Source: Gemmatimonadota bacterium
GTDB lineage: Bacteria; Gemmatimonadota; Gemmatimonadetes; Longimicrobiales; Gaopeijiaceae
Assembly (NCBI GenBank): GCA_030428885.1
Contig: JAUIEJ010000010.1
Span: 1 to 64,000, forward strand
DNA: 64,000 bases
Direction: 5' to 3'
This document shows positions 13,129-22,481 of this stretch, piece after piece. The translations under genes were made by a program, and so were the position numbers. Below the pieces are notes generated by a model. That model did no database searches, had not been told where the DNA came from, and was given only the letters and a program-made list of their open reading frames with translations. The stretch's first letter is position 1. Every line of letters starts with the position of its first letter.

Positions 13129-15806
13129 CGGAGTCCCCGGACTCTCTGTGGGGACGCCTCTACCGGGCCCTGCTCCACCTCCTTCCCCCGCACCTGCGAC
13201 GCACCGACGGCCCGGACATGGTCCGGACCTTCGATCGCCTGGTCCGGGACGAACGCCCGGGAATTCGCCGCATGCGCCGGGCGCTCCACGGGGTGCGAGG
13301 GCTCATCACGGTGGCGGCCATGGAACGATGGGACGCCCGGCGCTACCGGGCCCCGAACTCGAATCGAACGCGCACGAAGAATGGGAGGACGATGATGGAT
13401 CGGTGGATCAAGGACCTGCGCTTCGCGCTCCGTACCCTGCGGCGGGCACCGGCCTTCTCCGCGGGGGCCGTGCTCCTCATGGCCGTGGGCATCGGGGCCG
13501 TGACGGCGGTGTTCACCCTGGTGGATCACGTGCTGCTGCGTCCCCTGCCCTACCCCCTGGCCGAGCGCCTGGTGACGCTGGAGGACGGTTCGTTTCCCGG
13601 ACCCATGGTCCGGCGGGTGGACGAGGTCGAGGCGTTCGAACTGTGGGCCGCCGGATGGTCCACCGCCGCCACCCTCACGGGGGAAGGCGACCCGGTGCGA
13701 GTGGAGCAGGCCCGGGTCACCGTGGACTTCTTCCGCCTCTTCGGAGGCAACGCGGTGCAGGGGCGGCTCCTGGCGCCCGACGACGCCGCGAACGCCGACG
13801 CCGTGGTGCTCTCCGAGGATTTCTGGATGCGCCAGTGGGGCGGTGACCCCGGCATCGTCGGACGCACCCTCACCATCGACGACGCCCCGGTGACGGTGGT
13901 GGGCGTGCTGGATCGCGCCTTCAGCCCTCCCTCCGTCCTGGTGTCGGACGACGCCGACCTGTGGCGCAGCGTGAATTGGGCCGACCCCCGCAACGGGAGC
14001 CACGATTTCCACGTCCTGGAGGTGGTCGGGCGGCTGCGTCCCGGGGCCACCGCCGCCGACGCCCGGGCCGGCGTGGACGCCCTGGTGGCGTCCATGGGTG
14101 AAGGATCGCCCGGGGACTACGTGGACCGGGACGGCGCCCCCTGGGCGATTCCGGTGACGGCCCTCCAGGACGTCACGGTGCGGGGCGTGCGCACGGGGCT
14201 GGGACTGCTCCTGGGCGCCGTGGGACTCCTCCTCGCCGTGGCGTGCACCAACGTGGCCCACCTGTTCCTGGCCCGGGGCCTGGGACGGGGCCGGGAGATG
14301 TCGGTGCGCCGCGCACTGGGCGCCGACACCCGGAGCCTGGCCCGCCAGCTCACCGTGGAGGCCCTGGTGGTGGGCGCCGCCGGGGGACTCCTGGGCACGG
14401 CCCTGGCCCTGGGCGGGCTCGCGGTCTTCCGCTCCAACGCCCCGGCGTTCCTGCCCCCCGGCACGTCGGTGGGCATCGACCTCCGGATCCTCGCCTTCGC
14501 CGCGGCGATCTCCGTGGCCACGGCCCTGATCTTCGGACTGCTTCCGGCCGTGCGGTCCCTCCGCCGGGATCCCGCTGCGGGACTCCGGGGCTCCAGCCGG
14601 GGCTCCAGCGCCGGTCGCCGTCTGGGCGCCGCCCGCAGCGGCATGCTCGTGGCCGAAGTGGCCCTGTCCATGGTGCTGCTTGCCGGTTCGGGACTCCTCA
14701 TGCGGAGCTTCCTCACCGTGCGGTCGGTGGACCCGGGTCTCGACGCCCGGGGGCTGTGGACCGTGCCCCTCACCCCCACCGACATCGAGGGGCCCGAGGA
14801 CTACGTCCGGAGCATGGGCGCGGTGACGGCGGCGGTGGCGGCCCTCCCCGAGGTGGAGTCGGCGGCCTACGGGCTGGCGCTCCCCTTCACCCGCACCGGT
14901 ACCAGCCGCTGTTGCTGGAGCCGCTCCGGGCTCGACATCTCGGAGTACGACGGAGAAGACCCCCGGCTCATGATCCACCCGGTGAGCCAGACCTACTTCT
15001 CGACCCTGGGGATCGAGCTTCTCGAGGGCACCACCTGGCCCGAGGCCGAGAGCTACGCCGAGCCCGTCCCCGCGGTGGTCACGGCCTCCACCGCATCGGA
15101 GTTGTGGGGGAGCCCCGCCCGGGCGCCGGGGCGCACCTTCTCGGGTGAGGACGGGGTGTGGCTCGAGGTGGTGGGCGTCGTGGCCGACCACAGCCACTTC
15201 GGGCTCGACCAGGAGATGGGCACGTCGGTGTTCGTGCCCATGGAGGTCCTGCCGTTCCCCATCTCCATCTCGGAGGTGGCGTTCCGAGTGCGGGGCGACG
15301 CCCCGTCGGACCTGGGTCGCCGGGTGCGGGAGGCGGTGTGGGACGTGGCTCCGGGCCTCCCGGTCCCCACGGTGCGCTCCATGGAGGAGATGATCGCGGC
15401 GTCCACCGCCACCCGACGGTTCGACGGCGTGGCCTTCACGACCTTCGGCGTGCTGGCCCTCCTCCTGGCCGCCGGAGGGCTGTACGGCACCCTGCTCTAC
15501 ACCGTGGGCCAGCGTCGACGGGAGATGGGCATCCGCATGGCCCTGGGCGCCGACCGTCGCACGGTGGAGGGGCAGGTCATGTCGGGCGGCGTGATGCTGG
15601 CGGCCGTGGGGGTCGCCGTGGGACTGGCGGGCGCCTGGTTCTCGGGCCGGCTGCTGGAGAGCCGCCTGTGGGGCATCGCCCCCAGCGACCCGGTGGCCCT
15701 GGCCGGCGCCGCCGCCATGCTCCTGGCCGTGGCGGCTCTGGCCAGTTGGCTGCCGGCCCGGCGCGCTGCCCGCACCGATCCGGTGGAGACCCTCAAGGCC
15801 GAGTAG
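13125..15806 (+). CDS. MacB/FtsX-type permease, ADOP family
   Basis: 893 residues with a GTG start overlapping padR. The first ~90 residues are a soluble prefix (LYRALLHLLPPHLRR, DMVRTFDRLV) typical of the acidobacterial duplicated orphan permease (ADOP) group. Then comes a MacB-PCD/FtsX repeat pair: first helix at FSAGAVLLMAVGIGAVTAVF (about 113-132), a periplasmic domain, a block of helices at ~355-500 (VGLLLAVACTNVAHLFLARG), a second periplasmic domain, and the last FtsX block at ~765-885 (FTTFGVLALLLAAGGLYGTL, YTVGQRRREMGIRMALGA). No ABC ATPase is encoded next to it, which is usual for the group. Substrate unknown; export of peptide, lipid or toxin is possible. Confidence 0.9.
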   Translation: MTESPDSLWGRLYRALLHLLPPHLRRTDGPDMVRTFDRLVRDERPGIRRMRRALHGVRGLITVAAMERWDARRYRAPNSNRTRTKNGRTMMDRWIKDLRFALRTLRRAPAFSAGAVLLMAVGIGAVTAVFTLVDHVLLRPLPYPLAERLVTLEDGSFPGPMVRRVDEVEAFELWAAGWSTAATLTGEGDPVRVEQARVTVDFFRLFGGNAVQGRLLAPDDAANADAVVLSEDFWMRQWGGDPGIVGRTLTIDDAPVTVVGVLDRAFSPPSVLVSDDADLWRSVNWADPRNGSHDFHVLEVVGRLRPGATAADARAGVDALVASMGEGSPGDYVDRDGAPWAIPVTALQDVTVRGVRTGLGLLLGAVGLLLAVACTNVAHLFLARGLGRGREMSVRRALGADTRSLARQLTVEALVVGAAGGLLGTALALGGLAVFRSNAPAFLPPGTSVGIDLRILAFAAAISVATALIFGLLPAVRSLRRDPAAGLRGSSRGSSAGRRLGAARSGMLVAEVALSMVLLAGSGLLMRSFLTVRSVDPGLDARGLWTVPLTPTDIEGPEDYVRSMGAVTAAVAALPEVESAAYGLALPFTRTGTSRCCWSRSGLDISEYDGEDPRLMIHPVSQTYFSTLGIELLEGTTWPEAESYAEPVPAVVTASTASELWGSPARAPGRTFSGEDGVWLEVVGVVADHSHFGLDQEMGTSVFVPMEVLPFPISISEVAFRVRGDAPSDLGRRVREAVWDVAPGLPVPTVRSMEEMIAASTATRRFDGVAFTTFGVLALLLAAGGLYGTLLYTVGQRRREMGIRMALGADRRTVEGQVMSGGVMLAAVGVAVGLAGAWFSGRLLESRLWGIAPSDPVALAGAAAMLLAVAALASWLPARRAARTDPVETLKAE

Positions 15807-15821
15807 GGGCGGGGGGCGGCG

Positions 15822-16505
15822 ACCCCACGCCCCCAACCCGCCCAGACAGGCCGCCCGGGGGACGTTCGGGTGGATCGGGGCGGCCAGGCCGCATCAAGTT
15901 GACCCAACCGGCTCACCCGCCCTGGAGAGTGGATGATTGGGGGCGCTCCGGCGCCCCCAAACCGACACATCCCTCGGCGCGGGAGGAGTTGGGGTGGGTT
16001 GGGGGCGCGGCCGGCGCGGCCGGGGCGGGCGGGCGGCGCAGCCGGCCGGCCGCCAACGCCCCCAACCCGCCCAGACAGGCCGCCCGGGGGACGTTCGGGT
16101 GGATCGGGGCGGCCAGGCCGCATCAAGTTGACCCAACCGGCTCACCCGCCTTGGAGAGTGGATGATTGGGGGCGCTCCGGCGCCCCCAAACCGACACATC
16201 CCTGGGCGCGGGAGGAGTTGGGGTGGGTTGGGGGCGCGGCCGGCGCGGCCGGGGCGGGCGGGCGGCGCAGCCGGCCGGCCGCCAACGCCCCCAACCCGCC
16301 CAAACAGGCCGCCCGGGGGACGTTCGGGTGGATCGGGGCGGCCAGGCCGCATCAAGTCGACCCAACCGGCTCACCCGCCTTGGAGAGTGGATGATTGGGG
16401 GCGCTCCGGCGCCCCCAAACCGACCCATCCCTGGACTCGGGAGGAGTTGGGGTGGGTTGGGGGCACGGCCGGCGCGGCCGGGGCGGGAGGGTGGCCGGCC
16501 GGCCG
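15822..16505. repeat. Tandem 229 bp repeat, locus 2 (three MITE-like copies)
   Basis: Three copies with an exact 229 bp period. Each carries the hairpin GGGGGCGC-TCCG-GCGCCCCC (15939-15958, 16168-16187, 16397-16416) and a second palindrome GCGGCC-A-GGCCGC. Each 176 bp core begins CCCCCAACCCGCCCA(G/A)AC and ends GTTGGGGTGGGTTGGGGG, imperfect inverted ends (about 15 of 18 match): 15830-16005, 16059-16234 and 16288-16463. A 53 bp spacer separates the cores. The array fills the whole gap between the permease and the RND exporter; no gene is seen in it. Confidence 0.9.
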
Positions 16506-16509
16506 GCCT

Positions 16510-18711
16510 TCAGGGCCGGGCGGTGGCGCCGTCGGGGGCGATCTGCGGTGCGGATGGGCGCCGCCCCGCCCAGCGGGGCAGCACCACCAGGGCCAGGACG
16601 GCCGCGGTGACCGTGCCCAGGATCACGGCCAGGCCGAAGCGCCGCGTGGGCGGGAAGCTGGAGAGGACGAAGAGGCCGAAGCCGGCGGCCAGGATGCCCG
16701 TGGCGGCCAACACCGGCGGGCGGACGCGGGCCAGGGCCTCGCCCCAGGGGTCGGCAACCCCCACGGCCCGGAAGCGCCGGACCCGCACCACCAGATGGAT
16801 CATGGCGTCGACCCCCACGGCCAGCGCCACGTTGGCCGCGGGCGAGGTGATGATGTCCACGGCGATGCCCAGCCATCCGAAGGTGCCCAGGACCACCAGG
16901 GGAATCGTGCCCAGGCAGAGCCACATGCGCAGGGTGAGGCCCCCGCTCCGGGCCACCACGGCGGCCACCAGCAGGAAGAGCAGCCAGAGTCCGCCCACCC
17001 CCACGGCCAGGCTCTCCCGGATCAACTCGCCCAGGCGGCCCTGGAGCTCGTACAGCCCCGCCACCTGGACCGGCTCCAGCCCGGCCTCCACCACGGCGGC
17101 GGCCAGCTCGTTCATGACCGCCTCCCGGGAACCGGCGCCGCCGTCCAGGGCCCGGGGAGCCGACTCCCGCATGCGGATCGTGAACAATCCCTGCCCTCGA
17201 TCGGCGGTGACGAAGCCCAGGGCCACCTCGTCGAGGCGGGGGCTGGAGGCGATGTCCAGGAGCACCGAGAGGGGGAGGAACCGGGCCAGGGGAAACGTCC
17301 GGGCCTGGTCCATCAACACCGACGGGCCCAACACCACACCGGTCCGGGGGTCGGCCTCCAGCGCCTCCTGGGCCCGGGCCAGGGCGTCGTAGGCGGCGTC
17401 GGTATCGAGCCCGCCCCCGTCGGGGAGCCGAACCACCATGTGGAGGGGGCTGCTCCCGCCGTCGCCGTCGATGCGCTCGAGTCCCTGCCGCAGGTCGGAG
17501 TCGGCGGCGAAATAGGTGAGGAGCCCCGGGTCCGTGTCCAGGCGGGGCACGCCCACCGCCAGGAGTCCCACCCCGGCCACCACCCCCGCCGCCGCCCACC
17601 CCCGGCGACGGCCGGTCCCGGACCCCGGGCCGGCGCCCCCCGCAGGCCCCTCTCCGAGGCCGCCCGGAGCCCGGGCCTCGTCGGAGTCCCCCGAACCCCC
17701 GGAGCCCCGTCCCAGGAACGCGGGGTACACCACGTACGCCGCCACCAGGGCCAGCACCGCCCCCACCGCCCCCGCCGTACCCAGTTCCCGAAGCGGGCGG
17801 GCCGTGGCCACGAGCAGGCTCAGGAAGCCGAGAAGGGTCGTGGCCATGCCCCAGAACGAGCCCTCGAGAGTGCGGGCCACGCCCCGGGCCGCCGCCTCGG
17901 CCGGGGTCGCCCCGTCCCCGTCGGCACGGGCCCGGCGCACGTTGGCCGTGATGAACACCATGTGCGACAGGGTGAGGACGAAGACGATGGTGGCGAGGTT
18001 GGCGGTGAGGAGTCCGATGTGGACCCCCCACGCGTCGGAGACGAGGAGGGTCGCGCACACCGAGACGACGCTCGTCGCCAACATCCCCGCCAGGACACGC
18101 CCGTCCCGGTAGACCCCGGCCACCAGGAGAGTGAAGAGGATCAGCGCCCCGCCGGTGAAGACCACCAGGTCCCGCAGCAGGTGGCGGCGGATCCACTCCA
18201 CGATCACCGGCGCCCCGGACATGACCACGTCCAGCCCCTGCACCGCCCCGGCGGCGGCCTCGAGGCGCGGCACCAGAGCCTCGGCATCGACCCCGTCGGC
18301 CAGGGACACCACGACGTTGGTGGCGGCGGGGTCGGGGGTGAGGAGGAGACGGCTCCAGAGAGGGTCGTCGGCGTCCTGGTCCACCACCGACCAGACGGTC
18401 TCCACGCCCTCCAGCGCCCCCAGGGCCGCCCGAAGCTCGGCCACGCCCGTGCGATAGGCCTCCCGATCCCGAGCCGGGTCGTCGGGCCCCGCCCCCGGGT
18501 CCCCGACCCGGAGGATCACCTGCTCGCCCATGCGGAACCGCTCCCGCACCTCCCGGGAGGCCGTGAGCTGGGGGTCGTCGTCGGCGAAGAAGAACTCCCC
18601 CTCGACCCGGGGAGTCAGGTCGACCCGGGCCGCCACCGCCCAGGCACAGGCCGCGGCCAGGGCCACGCCGGCCCACGGCGCCCAGACGGCGCCGGTCAGG
18701 CGGCGGAACAC
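16510..18711 (-). CDS. RND/MMPL-family transporter (HAE3-like)
   Basis: 733 residues from GTG 18711, chosen because the first membrane helix (WAGVALAAACAWAVAARVDL) begins there; the frame upstream is shadow sequence. Layout is two halves of helix, large periplasmic loop and five helices. The first loop starts VEGEFFFADDDPQL and has FRMGEQVILRVGDP; the first helix block includes LATSVVSVCATLLVSDAWGVHIG and LTLSHMVFITANVRRARADG; the second includes AVDIITSPAANVALAVGVDAMIH. This matches hydrophobe/amphiphile efflux-3 and MMPL proteins, which move hopanoids, lipids or small amphiphiles by proton motive force. No membrane fusion protein is adjacent, as usual for HAE3. Divergent from the NTF2-like gene. 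Confidence 0.88.
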   Translation of the reverse strand: MFRRLTGAVWAPWAGVALAAACAWAVAARVDLTPRVEGEFFFADDDPQLTASREVRERFRMGEQVILRVGDPGAGPDDPARDREAYRTGVAELRAALGALEGVETVWSVVDQDADDPLWSRLLLTPDPAATNVVVSLADGVDAEALVPRLEAAAGAVQGLDVVMSGAPVIVEWIRRHLLRDLVVFTGGALILFTLLVAGVYRDGRVLAGMLATSVVSVCATLLVSDAWGVHIGLLTANLATIVFVLTLSHMVFITANVRRARADGDGATPAEAAARGVARTLEGSFWGMATTLLGFLSLLVATARPLRELGTAGAVGAVLALVAAYVVYPAFLGRGSGGSGDSDEARAPGGLGEGPAGGAGPGSGTGRRRGWAAAGVVAGVGLLAVGVPRLDTDPGLLTYFAADSDLRQGLERIDGDGGSSPLHMVVRLPDGGGLDTDAAYDALARAQEALEADPRTGVVLGPSVLMDQARTFPLARFLPLSVLLDIASSPRLDEVALGFVTADRGQGLFTIRMRESAPRALDGGAGSREAVMNELAAAVVEAGLEPVQVAGLYELQGRLGELIRESLAVGVGGLWLLFLLVAAVVARSGGLTLRMWLCLGTIPLVVLGTFGWLGIAVDIITSPAANVALAVGVDAMIHLVVRVRRFRAVGVADPWGEALARVRPPVLAATGILAAGFGLFVLSSFPPTRRFGLAVILGTVTAAVLALVVLPRWAGRRPSAPQIAPDGATARP

Positions 18712-18783
18712 GGGCCCGCCTGCAGTCGTAGGGAGGAGGCGTTGGTCATCCGATCGAGAACCACCCTCTGCGGGAGAGGCAGT

Positions 18784-19239
18784 GTGAGGCGCATGGGAAT
18801 CCGATGGGGCGCGGCGGCGGCGGTGGTCCTTCTGGCCGGCGTGCGGCCGGCGGCGGCCCAGGAGGCCGATGCCGAGGCCGCCGTGCGGGCGACCCTCGAC
18901 GCGTGGCGCTCTGGAGAGTACGCCGCCTTCGTGGATTCGTACCACCCCGACGCCCGGGGCTTCTTCCTGGACGGGGGAAACCTCATGGCAGGATTCAGCC
19001 TCGACGCCCTGGAGGCCACCGCCGAGGCGGGCTTCCGGGCCGACGTGACCCTGCGGGACCTGGACGTGGCGGTCTACGGGGGGACGTCGGTGGCCGTGGG
19101 GTATCTCGACGGGACCCTGACGCTTCCCGGGGGACTGCAGCTCGCCGGTCCCTGGCGCTACTCCGAGACCCGGGTCCTCACCGACGGCGCCTGGAAGGTG
19201 GTGCAGTTCCACATCTCCAAGCGGGAGGGCGCGGACTGA
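18784..19239 (+). CDS. Exported NTF2-like (SnoaL/DUF4440-type) protein
   Basis: 151 residues from GTG 18784, which has GGGAG 7 nt upstream; ATG 18793 is the alternative. The signal peptide is WGAAAAVVLLAGVRPAAAQ. The mature part follows the NTF2 cone fold: AEAAVRATLDAWRSGEYAAF, VDSYHPDARGFF, VAVGYLDGTLTL, WRYSETRVLTDGAWKVVQFH. The domain binds small molecules or acts as a scaffold; an enzymatic role cannot be read off. The stop lies in a hairpin shared with the convergent methyltransferase. Confidence 0.78.
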   Translation: MRRMGIRWGAAAAVVLLAGVRPAAAQEADAEAAVRATLDAWRSGEYAAFVDSYHPDARGFFLDGGNLMAGFSLDALEATAEAGFRADVTLRDLDVAVYGGTSVAVGYLDGTLTLPGGLQLAGPWRYSETRVLTDGAWKVVQFHISKREGAD

Positions 19240-19253
19240 GGCCCGAGCCTCAG
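19236..19253. terminator. Bidirectional hairpin between convergent genes
   Basis: CTGAGGC-CCGA-GCCTCAG, a perfect 7 bp stem spanning both stop codons (TGA 19237-19239 on plus; TGA at 19252-19250 on minus). No U-tract. Confidence 0.5.
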
Positions 19254-20215
19254 CGTCCCGGGAGCCGGGCCACGGCGGTGAGGAGTCCGCTCCCCCCCTG
19301 CCCCGTCGCCGCCTTCCACGCCGCCAGGATCGGCCACACCGCCGCGCGTCGGGCCACGTACCCCGGGAACCGGGGCGCCATGGGCGACGACCAGTCGATC
19401 CCCCGGCGCTCCATGCGGCTCATCCACTCGAGGGTGTAGGGATCGAGGGTGCCCCGGGGCTCCACTCGTTCCACCTCCCAGCCGGCGCCCTCCAGGAGCA
19501 CCCGCATCGTGTCGGCGTCCCACAGTGCCGTGTGCCGGGGCGTGTGATAGCCGGCCCACCAGCGGCCCCACCGGCGCCGGGACCATGACCCGTGGTCCGG
19601 CACCTCCACGAAGAGCCGGGCCCCGGGACGGGCCAGTTCCCCCAGGCGACGCAGGGTGGTGGCCGGAGCGTAGTCGTGCTCCAGGTAGTGCCACATGGTG
19701 ACCGCATCGTACGGACCCGTCAGGGAGAGGTCGTGGAGGTCGCCCTCCAGAAGGGTCAGACCCTCGAAGGCGCCCTCTCCGTCGCGCCATCCCTCGTCAC
19801 TGAAGTCGGTGCCCGTGGCGTCGCACCCGGTGGCGTCGACCAGGGCCCGGAGGAACGTCGGTCGCCCGCACCCCACGTCGAGAACCCGGGTGCCCGCGCC
19901 CACGGCAGCGTGCCGCCGCACCCGGGCGACCCGGCGGCGGTCGGTGCGGGCCAGACCCGACCCCACGAGCCCGCGCCAACGTCCCCACGCTTCGGGGCCC
20001 CGGTAGGGCAGGTAGTAGGGCGTGTAGTAGCGGCCCAGTTCGGCGGCCGGGACCCGGGGAGACAGGTAGATCAGCCCGCAGTCCCCGCAGCGCACGAAGG
20101 TGAACGCCTCGTCGCCGGGATGCATCATGGCCCGGGTCGTGACGAACGGCGCGGCGGAGGTGCCGCCGCAGGCGAGGCAGCCCGGAACGGGCTCGAGGTC
20201 GAGGGGTGTGGGCAT
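19250..20215 (-). CDS. Class I SAM-dependent methyltransferase with N-terminal zinc ribbon
   Basis: 321 residues. Near the N-terminus two CxxC pairs (CLACGG at 14-18; CGDCG at 43-47) form a zinc ribbon of the type seen in Methyltransf_13-like C-methyltransferases. The Rossmann part starts at [18 protein letters not shown] (motif I), then [29 protein letters not shown] and [19 protein letters not shown]. The C-terminal ~60 residues ([13 protein letters not shown]) have no known domain. Members often act on nucleotide sugars or natural products; the substrate here is unknown. Its start faces the E1 gene across ~110 bp. Confidence 0.85.
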   Translation of the reverse strand: MPTPLDLEPVPGCLACGGTSAAPFVTTRAMMHPGDEAFTFVRCGDCGLIYLSPRVPAAELGRYYTPYYLPYRGPEAWGRWRGLVGSGLARTDRRRVARVRRHAAVGAGTRVLDVGCGRPTFLRALVDATGCDATGTDFSDEGWRDGEGAFEGLTLLEGDLHDLSLTGPYDAVTMWHYLEHDYAPATTLRRLGELARPGARLFVEVPDHGSWSRRRWGRWWAGYHTPRHTALWDADTMRVLLEGAGWEVERVEPRGTLDPYTLEWMSRMERRGIDWSSPMAPRFPGYVARRAAVWPILAAWKAATGQGGSGLLTAVARLPGR

Positions 20216-20323
20216 GACGCCGAGGAAGGACCCCGCTCCCCTGATGGGCGTTCCCGGGCTATCTTTTCAAGCTTCGCCGGCTCCCGGGAGGGGGGCCCGC
20301 CGCGCCCACACACGACGGACGGC

Positions 20324-22465
20324 ATGGAGACCGAAACCCGCGAAACGCCCGCCCTCGACGTGCCCCGCGAGGACCTCGCCGGACTCACCGGCCAGCAACT
20401 CCTGGGCTTCTACCGCACCATGCTCCTCTCGCGGTTCGTCGACGACCGTGAAATCTCCCTGAAACGTCAGAACCGGATCTTCTTCCAGATTTCCGGCGCC
20501 GGGCACGAAGCCATCGGCGTGGGGCTGGCGGCCCATCTCGATCCCTCCCGCGACTGGTGCTTCCTGTACTATCGGGACCGGGCCCTGACGCTGTCTCTCG
20601 GCCAGACCCCCCTGGACCACCTTCTCCAGGCCGTGGGCGCCGCCGACGACCCCGCCTCCGGGGGCCGTCAGATGCCGTCCCACTACGGCGACGTCCGCTT
20701 CAACATCGCCAACACGTCGTCTCCCACCGGGACCCAGTTCCTCCAGGCGGTGGGCGCCGCCGAGGCGGGGCTGCGAGCCGGCCGGGTCGAGGGGCTGGCC
20801 CCCCATCTGTCGTCGTACGCCGACGACGAGATCGTGATCTGCACCACCGGCGACGGCACCACGTCGGAAGGGGAGTTCTGGGAGGCCATGAACACGGCCT
20901 GCAATCTGGAGCTTCCCGTGCTCTTCGTCGTGGAAGACAACGAGTACGCCATCTCCGTGCCCGTGGAGGTCCAGACCGCCGGAGGCAGCGTCTCGAAGCT
21001 CCTCACGGGCTTCCCCTCTCTTCGTATCGAGGAGTGCGACGGGACCGACCCGGTGGAGGTCTACCGGGTGGCGGGCGAGCTCGTGCGCCACTGCCGGGAG
21101 CGGAAGGGTCCGGCCCTGCTCCACGCCCACTGCACACGGCCCTACTCCCACTCCCTCTCCGACGACGAGCGCATGTACCGCCCCACGGCGGAGCTCGAGG
21201 CTCAGGCGGCCCGGGACCCCCTCACCCGGATCCGGACCCGGATCCTGGAGACGGGGCTCGCCACGGAGGAGGCGCTGGACGGACTCGTGGAAGAGGCGCG
21301 GCAGGCCGTGGCCGAGGCCGCCGACGAGGCCCTGGAGCGGCCCCAGCCGGCACCGGAGACGGCCATGGACCATCTGTACTCGGCCGACCGCCCGCCCACC
21401 GACTCCGGATTCCGCTCGGACCCGGCGTACGACGACGACAAGATGTACACCATGGTCGACCTCCTGAACGCGTGCATGCGCGACGAAATGGAGCGCGACC
21501 CTCGCATCGTGGTCTTCGGTGAAGACGTGGCCGATGCGTCCCGGACGGACGCCCTGGACGAGGTGAAGGGCAAAGGGGGCGTGTTCAAGGTCACCCACGG
21601 GCTCCAGCAGCGGTTCGGCAGCGACCGGGTCTACAACTCGCCCCTGGCCGAGGCCAACATCGTGGGCCGGGCCATCGGCATGGCCGTCCGGGGCATGCGA
21701 CCCGTGGTGGAGGTGCAGTTCTTCGACTACATCTGGCCGGCGTTCCACCAGATCCGGAACGAACTGGCGACCATGCGCTACCGCTCCAACGGGGCCTACG
21801 CGAGCCCCGTGGTGATCCGGACCACCTACGGCGGCTACCTGAAGGGCGGCGCCATCTACCACTCCCAGACCGGGGCCACGCTCTTCACCCACACCCCGGG
21901 ACTCCGGGTCGCCATCCCGTCCAACGCCGAAGACGCCAACGGACTGCTCCGGGCCGCCATCCGCGGCGAGGACCCCGTGCTCTTCCTGGAGCACAAGCAC
22001 CTCTACCGGCAGGTGTACAACAAGGGGCGGTATCCGGGGGCGGACTACACGATTCCCTTCGGACAGGCGGCCGTGGTGCGGGACGGCACCGACCTGACCC
22101 TGGTGACCTGCGGCGCCCTGGTGAAGCGGTCGCTGGATGCGGCCAAGCAGGTCGAGGCCGAGCACGGGATCTCCACCGAGGTCATCGACCTCCGGACCCT
22201 GAGCCCCCTGGACATGGACACCATCGCCACCTCGGTGAAGAAGACCAACAAGGCGCTGGTGGTGCACGAAGACGCCCTGTCGTTCGGGATCGGCGCCGAG
22301 ATCTCGGCCCGCATCGCCGACGACCTGTTCCCCTGGCTCGACGGGCCGGTGCGGCGGGTGGCGTCGAAGGACGTCTGGGTGGCCTACGCCCCCGACCTGG
22401 AGCAGGTGATCCTGCCCCAGGTGCCCGACGTGAAGGCCGCCATCGAGGAGCTGGCCCGGTACTGA
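20324..22465 (+). CDS. 2-oxoacid dehydrogenase E1, alpha and beta subunits fused
   Basis: 713 residues. Residues ~1-350 are E1 alpha: [31 protein letters not shown], and the thiamine-diphosphate motif [17 protein letters not shown] (from ~175) with [10 protein letters not shown]. Residues ~370-713 are E1 beta: [37 protein letters not shown]-type [37 protein letters not shown], and [19 protein letters not shown]. The enzyme decarboxylates a 2-oxoacid, most likely branched-chain, and passes the acyl group to lipoyl E2. Separate subunits are the usual form, but the fusion is known in several phyla. No E2 or E3 is in the window. Confidence 0.92.
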   Translation: METETRETPALDVPREDLAGLTGQQLLGFYRTMLLSRFVDDREISLKRQNRIFFQISGAGHEAIGVGLAAHLDPSRDWCFLYYRDRALTLSLGQTPLDHLLQAVGAADDPASGGRQMPSHYGDVRFNIANTSSPTGTQFLQAVGAAEAGLRAGRVEGLAPHLSSYADDEIVICTTGDGTTSEGEFWEAMNTACNLELPVLFVVEDNEYAISVPVEVQTAGGSVSKLLTGFPSLRIEECDGTDPVEVYRVAGELVRHCRERKGPALLHAHCTRPYSHSLSDDERMYRPTAELEAQAARDPLTRIRTRILETGLATEEALDGLVEEARQAVAEAADEALERPQPAPETAMDHLYSADRPPTDSGFRSDPAYDDDKMYTMVDLLNACMRDEMERDPRIVVFGEDVADASRTDALDEVKGKGGVFKVTHGLQQRFGSDRVYNSPLAEANIVGRAIGMAVRGMRPVVEVQFFDYIWPAFHQIRNELATMRYRSNGAYASPVVIRTTYGGYLKGGAIYHSQTGATLFTHTPGLRVAIPSNAEDANGLLRAAIRGEDPVLFLEHKHLYRQVYNKGRYPGADYTIPFGQAAVVRDGTDLTLVTCGALVKRSLDAAKQVEAEHGISTEVIDLRTLSPLDMDTIATSVKKTNKALVVHEDALSFGIGAEISARIADDLFPWLDGPVRRVASKDVWVAYAPDLEQVILPQVPDVKAAIEELARY

Positions 22466-22481
22466 GACGTCGAGGCGCGGG

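Noticed and set aside
13017-15836. 939-residue open frame on the minus strand opposite the permease
   Set aside because: Composition is His/Gly/Arg/Pro-rich with no domain, and it is fully antisense to a well-supported MacB/FtsX permease. High GC keeps such frames open.
15897-16394. Open frames of ~153 residues on both strands of the second array
   Set aside because: Translations of the 229 bp repeat itself, mirrored on both strands.
15822-16505. Possible CRISPR array
   Set aside because: Units are 229 bp with near-identical spacers, and there are no cas genes.
19592-20323. N-terminal extension of the E1 gene back to 19592
   Set aside because: The added sequence is antisense to the methyltransferase; ATG 20324 gives the normal E1 alpha N-terminus.
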